Assembly: GCA_026982075.1 (NCBI GenBank) | Contig: JALSHU010000096.1 | Span: 1-43,901 of the forward strand | From: Sulfurovum sp. | GTDB lineage: Bacteria; Campylobacterota; Campylobacteria; Campylobacterales; Sulfurovaceae | Reading direction: 5' to 3' | Length of the DNA: 43,901 bases | Part shown: positions 24,459 to 33,156 of the stretch, piece after piece | How positions within the stretch are numbered: the first letter of the stretch is position 1 | Layout of the letters: every line of letters begins with the position of its first letter | Notes under the pieces: model-generated | The model's input: the letters and a program-made list of their open reading frames with translations, nothing else | Told to the model about the DNA's origin: nothing | The model's database searches: none | Translations under genes and position numbers: made by a program

Positions 24459-25316
24459 ATGAGAAAGCTAAAAAGAATTGTAGCTGCTGTAGACATTTAT
24501 TCCAAATCAAATAATGTTCTAAAACGGGCATTAATGATTGCAAGAGATAATAAAGCACATTTATATATTGTACATATAGTTGAAACACCTTGGCTTTCAC
24601 TACCTGATTATTTTGGTGGAGAAGAAATATCCATTGATACAAAAGCATTACAAAAGAAATTACTTAAAAAAGTAAAAGTTTTTAACAGGACTAATGAAGT
24701 ACATTGTACTGTATTTGTAAAAGTTGGGAGTGTTGTAGATACATTACTCTATGAGGCCAATTTATTGAAATCAGATATGTTAATCATAGGTGCAAATACA
24801 AAAAAACAAAATAATGCCCTAGGAACATCTGCTGAAAAACTGGTTTACCAAAGTAACCTGACGGTACTTGTAGTAAGAAACACTGTCAAAAAATCATATA
24901 AAAAAATTATTGCACCTACAGACTTTCAAGTACAATCCATAAGAAGTATCAATTTTGCAAAAAATGTTTTCCCTAAAGCTTCCATAAGTATGGTTCATAG
25001 TCCTGAAATAATTTATTATATGGAAGACACCTATATGCTAACGGGCTATAGTATGGCACAACTTAATGATAATACTAAAGAAAATGCAAGAAAAAGTATG
25101 AAAACTCTTCTGAAAGAATTATCTCTGCAAAAAGGTAAGGTCATTGACAATGATTTTGATACAAAAAAAGCATTGCTAGACTATATCAAAAATGGAGCAT
25201 ATGACCTTACAGTAGTAGGTTTTAAAAATTTTGAAGGGTTCGCATCATTATTAGGCAGTGTAAGTTCAACTATTTTGAGAAAAGCTAAAACAGATGTTCT
25301 GATATATGTCACATAA
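24459..25316 (+). CDS. Tandem universal stress protein (UspA family)
   Basis: About 285 residues starting at ATG 24459, preceded by AAGGTGG. Two UspA domains: residues about 1-142 (RIVAAVDIYSKSNNVLKRALMIA ... LGTSAEKLVYQSNLTVLVVR) and 145-285 (KKIIAPTDFQVQSIRSINFAKNVF ... LGSVSSTILRKAKTDVLIYVT). Each ends with the G-x2-S/T pattern, although the ATP-binding GxxGxxxxGS/T is only partly kept (IIGANTKKQNNALGTSAEKL). It likely helps survival under energy or nutrient stress in the cytoplasm. Neighbouring genes (sirtuin, ATPase, PEP synthase) agree with a stress role. Confidence 0.88.
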   Translation: MRKLKRIVAAVDIYSKSNNVLKRALMIARDNKAHLYIVHIVETPWLSLPDYFGGEEISIDTKALQKKLLKKVKVFNRTNEVHCTVFVKVGSVVDTLLYEANLLKSDMLIIGANTKKQNNALGTSAEKLVYQSNLTVLVVRNTVKKSYKKIIAPTDFQVQSIRSINFAKNVFPKASISMVHSPEIIYYMEDTYMLTGYSMAQLNDNTKENARKSMKTLLKELSLQKGKVIDNDFDTKKALLDYIKNGAYDLTVVGFKNFEGFASLLGSVSSTILRKAKTDVLIYVT

Positions 25317-25379
25317 TATACATATGATTTTTGTCACACACTGTCTATCTATAAAAAGGTGATGCTAAAAAGAGAGAAT

Positions 25380-26102
25380 ATGAATAAAATTATGATATTA
25401 AGTGGTGCAGGACTCTCTGCTGAGAGTGGTATACGTACATTTAGAGACCATAATGGTCTTTGGGAAAACCACAATGTGATGGAAGTCTGCTCTACTCAAG
25501 GATGGATAACCAATAGATCAAAGGTCACCCATTTTTACAACGATCGCAGACGTGATCTTGAGTTTAAAAAACCCAATCATGCACATAAGGTACTTACTCA
25601 ACTTGAACACGATTATCGAGGAAGGGTCATACACCTCACTCAAAATATCGATAATCTTATGGAGAAAGCAGGGGCTAAAGACATTATCCATCTACATGGT
25701 ACTTTAACGGATTTACGTTGTGAAGCATGTACACAGATATTTAACATTGATTATGCACAGCAAGTTGGCAATGAAAAATGTCCACATTGTGGGAACACAA
25801 GAATACGTCATAATGTTGTCATGTTTGGCGAAGCTGCACCAGAATATACACGTCTTTATCAGTCTATCAAAGAATCTACTCTTTTTATTGCAATCGGCAC
25901 CAGTGGTACAGTAATCGATATTATCCCTATTGCAAAAGAATTTAAGCACTCTATACTTATAGACCCTAAACGCCAAAATACTGCAAGTACATTTGATCCT
26001 CATAACTATATAGATGAATACTTTGAGCATTTCATACAAAAAAAAGCAGGTGATGCTATGGAGGATATGATGGACATTATTAAAGAACATATGAACCAAT
26101 GA
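25380..26102 (+). CDS. cobB: NAD-dependent protein deacylase, sirtuin family
   Basis: 240 residues starting at ATG 25380, the start with a spaced AGAGAG site. NAD-binding GAGLSAESGIRTFRD (residues 9-23), TQNID (87-91), catalytic H106 in HLHG, a zinc site of C114-x2-C117 and C134-x2-C137, and GTSGTV. The pair Y53-x2-R56 (FYNDRRR) matches the class III CobB/SIRT5 signature, indicating desuccinylase/demalonylase as well as deacetylase activity. It removes acyl groups from lysines of metabolic enzymes. It ends 6 bases from the convergent beta-CASP gene without a visible terminator between them. Confidence 0.92.
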   Translation: MNKIMILSGAGLSAESGIRTFRDHNGLWENHNVMEVCSTQGWITNRSKVTHFYNDRRRDLEFKKPNHAHKVLTQLEHDYRGRVIHLTQNIDNLMEKAGAKDIIHLHGTLTDLRCEACTQIFNIDYAQQVGNEKCPHCGNTRIRHNVVMFGEAAPEYTRLYQSIKESTLFIAIGTSGTVIDIIPIAKEFKHSILIDPKRQNTASTFDPHNYIDEYFEHFIQKKAGDAMEDMMDIIKEHMNQ

Positions 26103-26108
26103 TGATAC

Positions 26109-27506
26109 CTATATTCCTATTTTTTCTCCATATTTTACGATATGTGATTTTTTCTGTAAACGTTTTTCTATCTCTTCTTGAAAGATTTCTTGTTTGTCAC
26201 GTTCACCATGGATAAGAAAAATCTTATCTAGTTTTTTAAATGCACGCATCCATTCTATGAGACCATTTTGATCTGCATGTGCTGAAAATCCGTTTATTGT
26301 ATGTACTTTTGCTTTGACAATGATTTCTTCACCATAAATATTGATTTGTTTTGCTCCATCTACAAGCTTACGTCCTAATGTACCCTGTACCTGATAGCCT
26401 ACAAATACAATAGCATTTTTTTCATTCCAAAGACGATGTTTAAAATGTTGAAGTATACGTCCACCATTACACATGCCAGCACCAGCGATGATAATACAGT
26501 GTGAATCTTCGGCATTTATTTTCATTGAGTCTTGAATTCTCAATGTATAATGTAAATAGGGAAAATCAAAGATAGTACCATCTCGTTCTAAAAATCTATT
26601 ACAACACTCATTTAACTCTTCATGATATTTTTTATAAATCTCTGTAGCACGTATAGCCATAGGTGAATCAAGAAAAACCTGACACACAGGTAACTCTCCT
26701 CTTTCATACATTTGTTTAAGCAAACAAAGTATCTCTTGTGTGCGTTCTATAGCAAAAGAGGGTATGAGGACATTGCCTCCATTTTTAAATGTTTCTAAAA
26801 TTACTTCTTGTAGCTCAACATCACTTTGAGCCACACTCCTATGATTCCTATCTCCATATGTAGACTCAATAAAAAGTGCATTGGCTTCTTCAATCGTATC
26901 AGGTAGTGGCATAACCAACTCATCGTCATTGCCAAGGTCACCTGAAAAAACAAGCATTTTTTTTGTACCATCTTCTTCAAATATAACTTCAATAATAGAA
27001 GAACCTAAAATATGTCCCGCATTTTTAAAATTTACAAATATACCATTTCCCAAGTCTATCTGTTCATCATACGAAGCAAATATCATATCACGATGAAACA
27101 CTGCACGTACATCACTCTCAGCATAAAGTGGTTTTTCAACTTCCTTTTCTTTTCCTTTTCTCTGGGCTTTTCTATAACGTGTTTTATAACTTTCATTCAT
27201 CAAATGTGCCGAGTCCAACATCACTACTTCTGCCAAGTCCATAGTCGCAGGATGTGTAACAATAGTACCTTTAAAACCTTCCTTAACAAGTTTTGGCGTT
27301 CTCCCTACATGGTCTAAGTGTCCATGGGTGAGAAGTAGAAAATCTATTTCTTCAGGATTGAAACCAAAAGGATTAGCATTACGCTCTTCAACAGTACCTT
27401 GATACATACCACAATCAATTAATAGATTTGTACCATTTTGAAACTGGAGTAAATGACAAGAACCTGTTACCACTTCTGCTGCACCGTATGATTGTAAAAT
27501 TGCCAT
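26109..27506 (-). CDS. MBL-fold/beta-CASP RNA-processing metallo-hydrolase
   Basis: 465 residues, same architecture as CPSF73/YSH1-type exonuclease-like proteins. Motif 2 HGHLDH at residues 61-66, later metal ligands in NAGHILGSS and FSGDLGN, beta-CASP motif A ESTYGD, and the C-terminal RNA-specificity domain with GAGMCNGGRI, FVGYQVQGTLGR and NGFSAHADQ. Expected to be a zinc-dependent RNA endo/exonuclease. Such proteins recur beside USP, ATPase and PEP synthase genes in stress islands, which fits here. AAGGA precedes the ATG. Substrate RNA unknown. Confidence 0.9.
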   Translation of the reverse strand: MAILQSYGAAEVVTGSCHLLQFQNGTNLLIDCGMYQGTVEERNANPFGFNPEEIDFLLLTHGHLDHVGRTPKLVKEGFKGTIVTHPATMDLAEVVMLDSAHLMNESYKTRYRKAQRKGKEKEVEKPLYAESDVRAVFHRDMIFASYDEQIDLGNGIFVNFKNAGHILGSSIIEVIFEEDGTKKMLVFSGDLGNDDELVMPLPDTIEEANALFIESTYGDRNHRSVAQSDVELQEVILETFKNGGNVLIPSFAIERTQEILCLLKQMYERGELPVCQVFLDSPMAIRATEIYKKYHEELNECCNRFLERDGTIFDFPYLHYTLRIQDSMKINAEDSHCIIIAGAGMCNGGRILQHFKHRLWNEKNAIVFVGYQVQGTLGRKLVDGAKQINIYGEEIIVKAKVHTINGFSAHADQNGLIEWMRAFKKLDKIFLIHGERDKQEIFQEEIEKRLQKKSHIVKYGEKIGI

Positions 27507-27602
27507 AAGAATTCCTTTACGTTATCTTTAGTTTACAACCTTTCATTTAATAAAATGATTAATTTTGACTTTTGAATAGTTATATGATATTATTAAATAA
27601 AG

Positions 27603-27634
27603 TTTAGTCTATTTATATAAAGGTTTAGACTAAA
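27603..27634 (+). promoter_or_regulatory. 9-bp inverted repeat at the amrS promoter and ribosome site
   Basis: TTTAGTCTA (27603-27611) and TAGACTAAA (27626-27634) are perfectly symmetric with a 14-base spacer holding TATAAA (27616-27621), a -10 candidate. The right arm runs into AAGGAG (27633-27638). It reads either as an operator around the -10 or as an mRNA hairpin touching the ribosome site. The rest of 27507-27602 shows only AT-rich sequence. Confidence 0.45.
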
Positions 27635-27646
27635 GGAGTTAAAAAT

Positions 27647-28657
27647 ATGACTTATCATAAAAATATGAAGTACTATAAAAAAGTAGAAGGTAAAGATAGT
27701 ATCATCTGTTTACTATGCCGTCATTCATGTAAATTAAAAAAAGGGCAGATAGGGATATGTGGCGTCAATAAAAACGTAGATGGTGAACTTAAAACACTAG
27801 TCTATGGTCACCCCATTGCACTCAATGTGGATCCGGTTGAGAAAAAACCACTGAATCACTTTTTACCAGGTACTAAAGTACTATCGTTTGGAACAGTAGG
27901 CTGTAACTTTAAATGTCCTTTTTGTCAAAATTGGGATATTTCTCAAGAACATACAATCAATGAAGAAATCAAAGTAAGTCCTGAACAAATGGTAGAATTA
28001 GCCCTTGAACATGGAGCCAAATCTATCGCATATACCTATAATGAACCTACAATTTTTTATCCTTATGCAAAAGATATTGGGGTGATTGCCAAGGAAAAGG
28101 GCTTAAAAAATATCTTTGTCAGTAATGGATTTGAATCCAAAGAAATGATAGAAGACATGGTGACATGGGTAGATGCAGCCAATATAGACTTAAAAAGCTG
28201 GGATAACAGCTACTACAAAAAAATTCTAAAAGGTGGACTTGAAGGAGTCAAAGAGACACTCAAAAGAATGATAGAACTTGGTATATGGGTAGAAGTAACT
28301 ACACTCCTAATAGAAGGTGACAATGACAGTGATGAGACGTTAAAAGAAATGGCTGCATTTATTGCAAATGATTTAGGTACCACTGTGCCTTGGCATTTAA
28401 GTGCATTCAGCCCAAATTATAAAATGTTAGACCATGACAGTACAAGGTTAGCGACACTTGAACGTGCAGAATCAATAGGGAAGAAAGCGGGCTTAAGTTA
28501 TATTTATTTAGGAAATGTTCCCGTACATGCACATACCTATTGTCCTACATGTAGTCACTTACTTATAGATAGAAGTGGGTATACAGTAACAATGAATCAT
28601 CTTAATGATGGACAGTGTCCCAACTGTCAAGAAATTATAAAAGGAGTATGGTCATGA
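27647..28657 (+). CDS. amrS: AmmeMemoRadiSam system radical SAM enzyme (AmrS)
   Basis: 336 residues. The radical SAM cluster motif C86-x3-C90-x2-C93 (GCNFKCPFCQNW) binds [4Fe-4S] and S-adenosylmethionine. An N-terminal Cys set (C21, C24, C28, C38) and a C-terminal CPTC/CPNC pair suggest extra Fe-S or zinc sites. The enzyme resembles pyruvate-formate-lyase-activating enzymes (AYTYNEPTIFYPYAKDI, VSNGF) but no glycyl-radical enzyme gene is nearby. The stop codon overlaps the next ATG (ATGA), coupling it to the Memo-AMMECR1 fusion. This three-part system is widely conserved and its chemistry is unknown to me. Confidence 0.92.
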   Translation: MTYHKNMKYYKKVEGKDSIICLLCRHSCKLKKGQIGICGVNKNVDGELKTLVYGHPIALNVDPVEKKPLNHFLPGTKVLSFGTVGCNFKCPFCQNWDISQEHTINEEIKVSPEQMVELALEHGAKSIAYTYNEPTIFYPYAKDIGVIAKEKGLKNIFVSNGFESKEMIEDMVTWVDAANIDLKSWDNSYYKKILKGGLEGVKETLKRMIELGIWVEVTTLLIEGDNDSDETLKEMAAFIANDLGTTVPWHLSAFSPNYKMLDHDSTRLATLERAESIGKKAGLSYIYLGNVPVHAHTYCPTCSHLLIDRSGYTVTMNHLNDGQCPNCQEIIKGVWS

Positions 28658-30024
28658 GTACTAGAGAAACATCCGTAGCAGGTCAATTTTATCCTTCAAA
28701 TGCTACTGAAATTCGTTCTATGATTCAAACATATAATACACTATTAGATGCATATTTTGAAAGCAATAATGAGATACAAAATCTTAACCCAAGAGCCGTA
28801 ATTGTACCACATGCAGGATATATCTACAGTGGTTTTACAGCCAATATTGCACTGCGACTTTTAGAAAATAGTGATGTTAAACGTATTGTTGTGATTGGTC
28901 CTAGTCATCGTGTGTACTTAAAAGGCACCAGTATCTCTCAATATGACAGTTATGCTACGCCATTAGGGTCTTTACCTATAGACAAGTTTTTGGTAGATAC
29001 ACTAAAAGAGAAATTCTCTTTTACATGTATCCCTGAAGCACATCATGAACACAGTACAGAAGTACAATTGCCTTTGATCAAAGCTTATAAACCAGACGTT
29101 AGCGTTGTTGAACTGGTCTATGGAGATGAGGATCCAAATAAACTTGCAGATGTCATTAATTATTTGCTTGAGGATACGGAAACTGCTGTAGTTATTAGCA
29201 CAGATCTTAGCCATTATTATGATATTAACAAAGCAAATAAACTAGATACTATCTGCTTAAATGCTATAAAACATATGGAGGTTAAAAAACTATATGATGG
29301 ATGTGAAGCTTGTGGTAAAATAGGACTAGCTGCAATGCTTTTGAGTGCAAAAGAGAGAGCATTAAAGCCTGTACTGCTTGATTACCGTACCAGTGCAGAT
29401 ACAAGTGGTGACAATTCCCAGGTCGTAGGCTATATGAGTGCTGCATTTGTACAAAATCACACTGTTACAAAGAAAAAAGAAATTTTATTACAGTTAGCAA
29501 GGTTTGCAATCTCTGAAGTGATAGGAAAACCCGAAAATTTGAATGTAGATACACTTATCAAAGACAATCCATGGCTAGAGGAAGAGAGAGCGTCTTTTGT
29601 CACCATTACTATTGATGGAGACAAATTAAGAGGATGTATAGGTTCCCTTATAGCACATCGTAAACTTTATCTTGATGTGATACATAATGCTAAGAGTGCG
29701 GCAATGCATGATCCTAGATTTCCCCCTTTAACGCTTAAAGAATTTGAACACATTAAAATTGAAATATCTCTCTTAACACATCCAGAAAGTATTAGTTATG
29801 ACTCACCCCAAACTTTAAAATCAAAAATTCGTGTGGGAATAGATGGTGTCATCATAAAAAATGGTACCCATCAGGCTACTTTTTTACCACAAGTATGGGA
29901 AGAGCTTCCAAACTTTGAAGTTTTCTTCTCTCATTTGTGTCAAAAAGCTGGTATGAGCTCTGATTGTTTAAAGAATATGCCAGAAATTTTGGTCTATCAA
30001 GTGGAGAAATACAAGGAAGCGTAA
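28654..30024 (+). CDS. AmmeMemoRadiSam system B-A fusion protein (Memo + AMMECR1)
   Basis: 456 residues in one chain. Start at 28654 is fixed by the ATGA overlap with amrS. Residues about 1-275 are a Memo-type domain related to class III extradiol dioxygenases: H53 in PHAGYIYSG, H85 in GPSHRVYLKG, ISTDLSHYY and C220 in CEACGKIG, which match the metal-site residues of Memo1 as I recall them. Residues about 283-456 are an AMMECR1 domain with RASFVTI, the invariant LRGCIGS and DPRFPPL. Fusion plus coupling to AmrS implies the three activities act on one substrate or complex. Function not established. Confidence 0.92.
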   Translation: MSTRETSVAGQFYPSNATEIRSMIQTYNTLLDAYFESNNEIQNLNPRAVIVPHAGYIYSGFTANIALRLLENSDVKRIVVIGPSHRVYLKGTSISQYDSYATPLGSLPIDKFLVDTLKEKFSFTCIPEAHHEHSTEVQLPLIKAYKPDVSVVELVYGDEDPNKLADVINYLLEDTETAVVISTDLSHYYDINKANKLDTICLNAIKHMEVKKLYDGCEACGKIGLAAMLLSAKERALKPVLLDYRTSADTSGDNSQVVGYMSAAFVQNHTVTKKKEILLQLARFAISEVIGKPENLNVDTLIKDNPWLEEERASFVTITIDGDKLRGCIGSLIAHRKLYLDVIHNAKSAAMHDPRFPPLTLKEFEHIKIEISLLTHPESISYDSPQTLKSKIRVGIDGVIIKNGTHQATFLPQVWEELPNFEVFFSHLCQKAGMSSDCLKNMPEILVYQVEKYKEA

Positions 30025-30053
30025 ATGAAAGTCTTAACCATTTCGATGTAAAA

Positions 30054-30065
30054 TAGACTAAAGGA
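30054..30065 (+). promoter_or_regulatory. Repeat of the amrS right half-site at the ppsA ribosome site
   Basis: TAGACTAAAGGA is identical to 27626-27637 upstream of amrS and likewise includes the Shine-Dalgarno AAAGGA. A partial partner AGTCTTA lies at 30030-30036. It suggests a shared regulatory element, though only half is conserved. Confidence 0.3.
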
Positions 30066-30071
30066 TATAGC

Positions 30072-32486
30072 ATGTCTCAGTATATTAAATGGTTTAATGA
30101 ATTGAATATAGGTGATGTTGAACTCGTTGGTGGTAAAAATGCTTCTTTGGGTGAAATGTACCAAAATCTTACCCAAAAAGGTATACGTATACCTAACGGA
30201 TTTGCTATTACTGCAAGTGCTTATCGTTACGTGTTAGAGAGTAATGATGCTTGGGGGAAACTACATGCACAGCTTGATACCCTCGATCCAAATGATGTTG
30301 CATCATTGCAGACAAAAGGTAAAAAGTGTCGAAAAATCATACAAAACTGTGAGATCCCAGATAACCTCATATCTGAAATCAAAATTGCCTATGAGACATT
30401 AAAAGCTGAATATGGTGCAGAAGTGACATTTGCAGTAAGAAGTTCGGCTACAGCAGAGGACTCTCCTGAAGCCTCTTTTGCAGGGCAAAATGACAGTTAC
30501 CTTAATGTCTCAGGTTTAGATGCGCTACTCCATACATATAAACGTTGTTTGGCATCTAATTTTACGAATCGTTCATTACATTACAAATTTGATCATGGAT
30601 TTGATTATTTAAAAGTACATATCAGTGTTGTGGTAATGAAAATGGTAAGATCTGATATTGGTGAAAGCGGTGTCATGTTTTCTATAGATTCTGAAACAGG
30701 ATTTAAGGATGTGGTTTTCATTAATGCAGCCTATGGATTAGGTGAAAATATTGTACAGGGTAACATATCTCCAGACAGTTTTTACGTACATAAACCCACC
30801 TATAATAAAGGTTTTCGTAGCGTTCTAAAGCGAAAATTAGGTGACAAAGCATTAACCATGATCTTTACTGATATTATCCATGAAAAAGATATCTCCAACC
30901 CCTATACAAAAAATATACCTACTCCCATGAAAAAACAAAAAAAATTCTCAATAACTGATGAAGATGTGCTTCTTTTGGCTGACTATGCTATACAAATAGA
31001 AACACATTATTCAAAACAAGCTGGGTATACAAAACCTATGGATATCGAATGGGCTAAAGATGGTCTAGATGGACAACTCTATATAGTCCAAGCACGCCCC
31101 GAAACAGTTGAATCTCGTAAAGTAGAAAATACTTTAGATATATACACTTTACAGCAAGATGGTAAAATATTGGTAGAGGGGCAAGCCGTTGGAACAAAAA
31201 TAGGTTCTGGAAAAGTACGTAAGATTACGGACATGAGTAAATTACATGAATTTCAAGAAGGAGATGTACTGGTCGCTCAAAATACAAGTCCAGACTGGGA
31301 ACCTATTATGAAAATAGCTTCTGCCATTGTAACTGACAGTGGAGGAAGAACATGTCATGCTGCCATTGTTTCTAGAGAATTAGGGATTCCTGCTATCGTT
31401 GGTTCAAAAAATGCGACAAAAGTATTAAACGATTTAGAAGCAATAACTGTAAGCTGTGCTGAGGGTGAAACGGGTGTAGTATATGAGGGATTACTTGACT
31501 TTAAAGTCACTCAAACAAATCTTAATGATATTCCAAATACCAAAACAAATATTATGATGAACCTTGGTAATCCCGACCTTGCTTTTTCACTTGCTTCACT
31601 TCCTGTAGATGGTATCGGTCTAGCACGTATGGAGTTTATCATTAACTCATCCATAAAAGCGCACCCCATGGCACTTTTACATCCTGAAAAACTAGATACT
31701 CACACACAAGATAAAATAAATGAATTAATCTGCGGATATAAAAGTGGTAAAAACTTTTTTATTCAGACACTTTCAGAAGGTGTAGCAAGTATAGCATCGG
31801 CAGTTTATCCCAAACCATGCGTGGTACGAATGAGTGATTTTAAAAGCAATGAATATGCTACACTTATTGGTGGAAAATATTTTGAAGAAAATGAAGCAAA
31901 TCCAATGATAGGTTTTAGAGGCGCATCCCGGTACACTCATCCTGCTTATGAAGAAGCATTTGCATTAGAATGTGCTGCGATGAAACGAGTCAGAAATGAA
32001 ATGGGTTTTAAGAATGTCATACTTATGATTCCTTTTTGCCGTAGTATAGAAGAGGGGAGGAAGGTACTCAATGCAATGGCGAAATATGGTCTCAAGCAAG
32101 GCATAAATGGGCTAAAAGTCTATGTTATGTGTGAAATACCCAATAATGTAATACTTATAGATGACTTTTGTCAATATTTTGATGGTATAAGTATTGGTTC
32201 AAATGACTTAACTCAACTTGTTCTAGGTGTAGACAGAGATTCCGAAATTGTATCTTTTGATTATAATGAACGTGACCCTGGAGTGATGAAGATGATAAAA
32301 ATGGCCGTTGAAGGTGCAAAAAGAAACCATCGCCATAGCGGTATTTGTGGTCAAGGGCCATCTGATTATCCAGAAATGGCTAAAGCCCTTGTAGACTTAG
32401 GGATAGACTCAATAAGTCTCAACCCAGACAGTGTTTTAAATACTATACAGCTTATCAGTAAACTAGAATTAAAACAGAATAAATAA
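30072..32486 (+). CDS. ppsA: Phosphoenolpyruvate synthase
   Basis: 804 residues, the normal PpsA length. It converts pyruvate, ATP and water to PEP, AMP and phosphate in gluconeogenesis. N-terminal ATP-grasp part: VGGKNASLGEM, VRSSATAEDSPEASFAGQND, SPDSFYVHK. Central swivelling domain: GGRTCHAAIVSRELGIPAIVG with the phospho-histidine. C-terminal barrel: MIGFRGASRY, MIPFCRSIEE, SIGSNDLTQLVLGVDRD and the catalytic-loop GICGQGPSDYP. A residue swap at the usual HNSCGQ-type cysteine is not seen: C is present. AAAGGA precedes the ATG. It follows the Memo-AMMECR1 gene by 47 bases. Confidence 0.95.
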   Translation: MSQYIKWFNELNIGDVELVGGKNASLGEMYQNLTQKGIRIPNGFAITASAYRYVLESNDAWGKLHAQLDTLDPNDVASLQTKGKKCRKIIQNCEIPDNLISEIKIAYETLKAEYGAEVTFAVRSSATAEDSPEASFAGQNDSYLNVSGLDALLHTYKRCLASNFTNRSLHYKFDHGFDYLKVHISVVVMKMVRSDIGESGVMFSIDSETGFKDVVFINAAYGLGENIVQGNISPDSFYVHKPTYNKGFRSVLKRKLGDKALTMIFTDIIHEKDISNPYTKNIPTPMKKQKKFSITDEDVLLLADYAIQIETHYSKQAGYTKPMDIEWAKDGLDGQLYIVQARPETVESRKVENTLDIYTLQQDGKILVEGQAVGTKIGSGKVRKITDMSKLHEFQEGDVLVAQNTSPDWEPIMKIASAIVTDSGGRTCHAAIVSRELGIPAIVGSKNATKVLNDLEAITVSCAEGETGVVYEGLLDFKVTQTNLNDIPNTKTNIMMNLGNPDLAFSLASLPVDGIGLARMEFIINSSIKAHPMALLHPEKLDTHTQDKINELICGYKSGKNFFIQTLSEGVASIASAVYPKPCVVRMSDFKSNEYATLIGGKYFEENEANPMIGFRGASRYTHPAYEEAFALECAAMKRVRNEMGFKNVILMIPFCRSIEEGRKVLNAMAKYGLKQGINGLKVYVMCEIPNNVILIDDFCQYFDGISIGSNDLTQLVLGVDRDSEIVSFDYNERDPGVMKMIKMAVEGAKRNHRHSGICGQGPSDYPEMAKALVDLGIDSISLNPDSVLNTIQLISKLELKQNK

Positions 32487-32500
32487 TCACTATATATTTT

Positions 32501-32761
32501 TTATCTGCAGATTGCCTGCTTTGTCTTTTCTTGATTGAGTTTTTTAATCAATTTACTTGAAAGTTCAGTGTACCGTTCTTCATCAAGACTTAATTTTGAT
32601 TTTATTGTTTCTATCTCTGTCCCTTCTGCCCATGCTTTAAGCAATTTTAACTCTTTTTTGGTAAGTTTTAATTTTAATGCTTCATTTAAAGCATCTTCCT
32701 CTTTCAGTGGATTTACCAACTTATTAATATGTTTTTCTATTTCTATACTAAGTGTTAACAA
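32501..32761 (-). CDS. Small HTH-like protein, TTG start
   Basis: 86 residues with no internal Met. The start is TTG at 32761, with AGGAG 5-6 bases upstream inside the end of crcB (8-base gap). Residues about 31-75 (LTKKELKLLKAWAEGTEIETIKSKLSLDEERYTELSSKLIKKL) resemble a sigma-70 region 4 or LuxR-type helix-turn-helix. It is soluble and highly charged. It closes an operon with plsC and crcB. Regulatory function is only suggested; I do not recognise a named family. Confidence 0.55.
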   Translation of the reverse strand: MLTLSIEIEKHINKLVNPLKEEDALNEALKLKLTKKELKLLKAWAEGTEIETIKSKLSLDEERYTELSSKLIKKLNQEKTKQAICR

Positions 32762-32769
32762 TATTTCTC

Positions 32770-33156
32770 CTATTTTGTAAAATGTAATATCATAATGTAT
32801 CCCATTCCTGCAAAAAGAATGGTTCCCAAAAGATTAAGTGCCATATTGGCAAATGCTTGTGTATACTGTCCTGCTTCAAGTAAAAAGAAACTTTCTATAG
32901 CAAATGTAGAATACGTTGTGAATGCCCCCAAAATACCTGTCACCATAAACGTTTTAAAGTAAGGGGAAAGCGTAGTATTAATATGGAAATATGCAAACAA
33001 CATACCAATAAGTAAAGAACCTATGAGGTTTACTGCCAATGTTCCTAAAGGTAGCGCATGAATAAATGTTTTGTTAACTGAAGCATTAAGCAACAGTCTC
33101 ATTGTAGCCCCTATAGCACCACCACTAGCGACTGCGAGAAAAGTTAGAGAGTTCAT
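32770..33156 (-). CDS. crcB: Fluoride channel CrcB/FluC
   Basis: 128 residues, the usual size of this dual-topology small membrane protein with four helices. Typical motifs are GGAIGATMRLLL near the start, PLGTLAVNLIGSLLIG (Asn-facing fluoride path) and GILGAFTTYSTFAIES with the central Na site and Phe box. It exports fluoride ions. AAGGAG lies 8 bases before the ATG inside plsC, and the genes overlap by 32 bases. No fluoride riboswitch is evident, as expected for a gene in the middle of an operon. Confidence 0.95.
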   Translation of the reverse strand: MNSLTFLAVASGGAIGATMRLLLNASVNKTFIHALPLGTLAVNLIGSLLIGMLFAYFHINTTLSPYFKTFMVTGILGAFTTYSTFAIESFFLLEAGQYTQAFANMALNLLGTILFAGMGYIMILHFTK

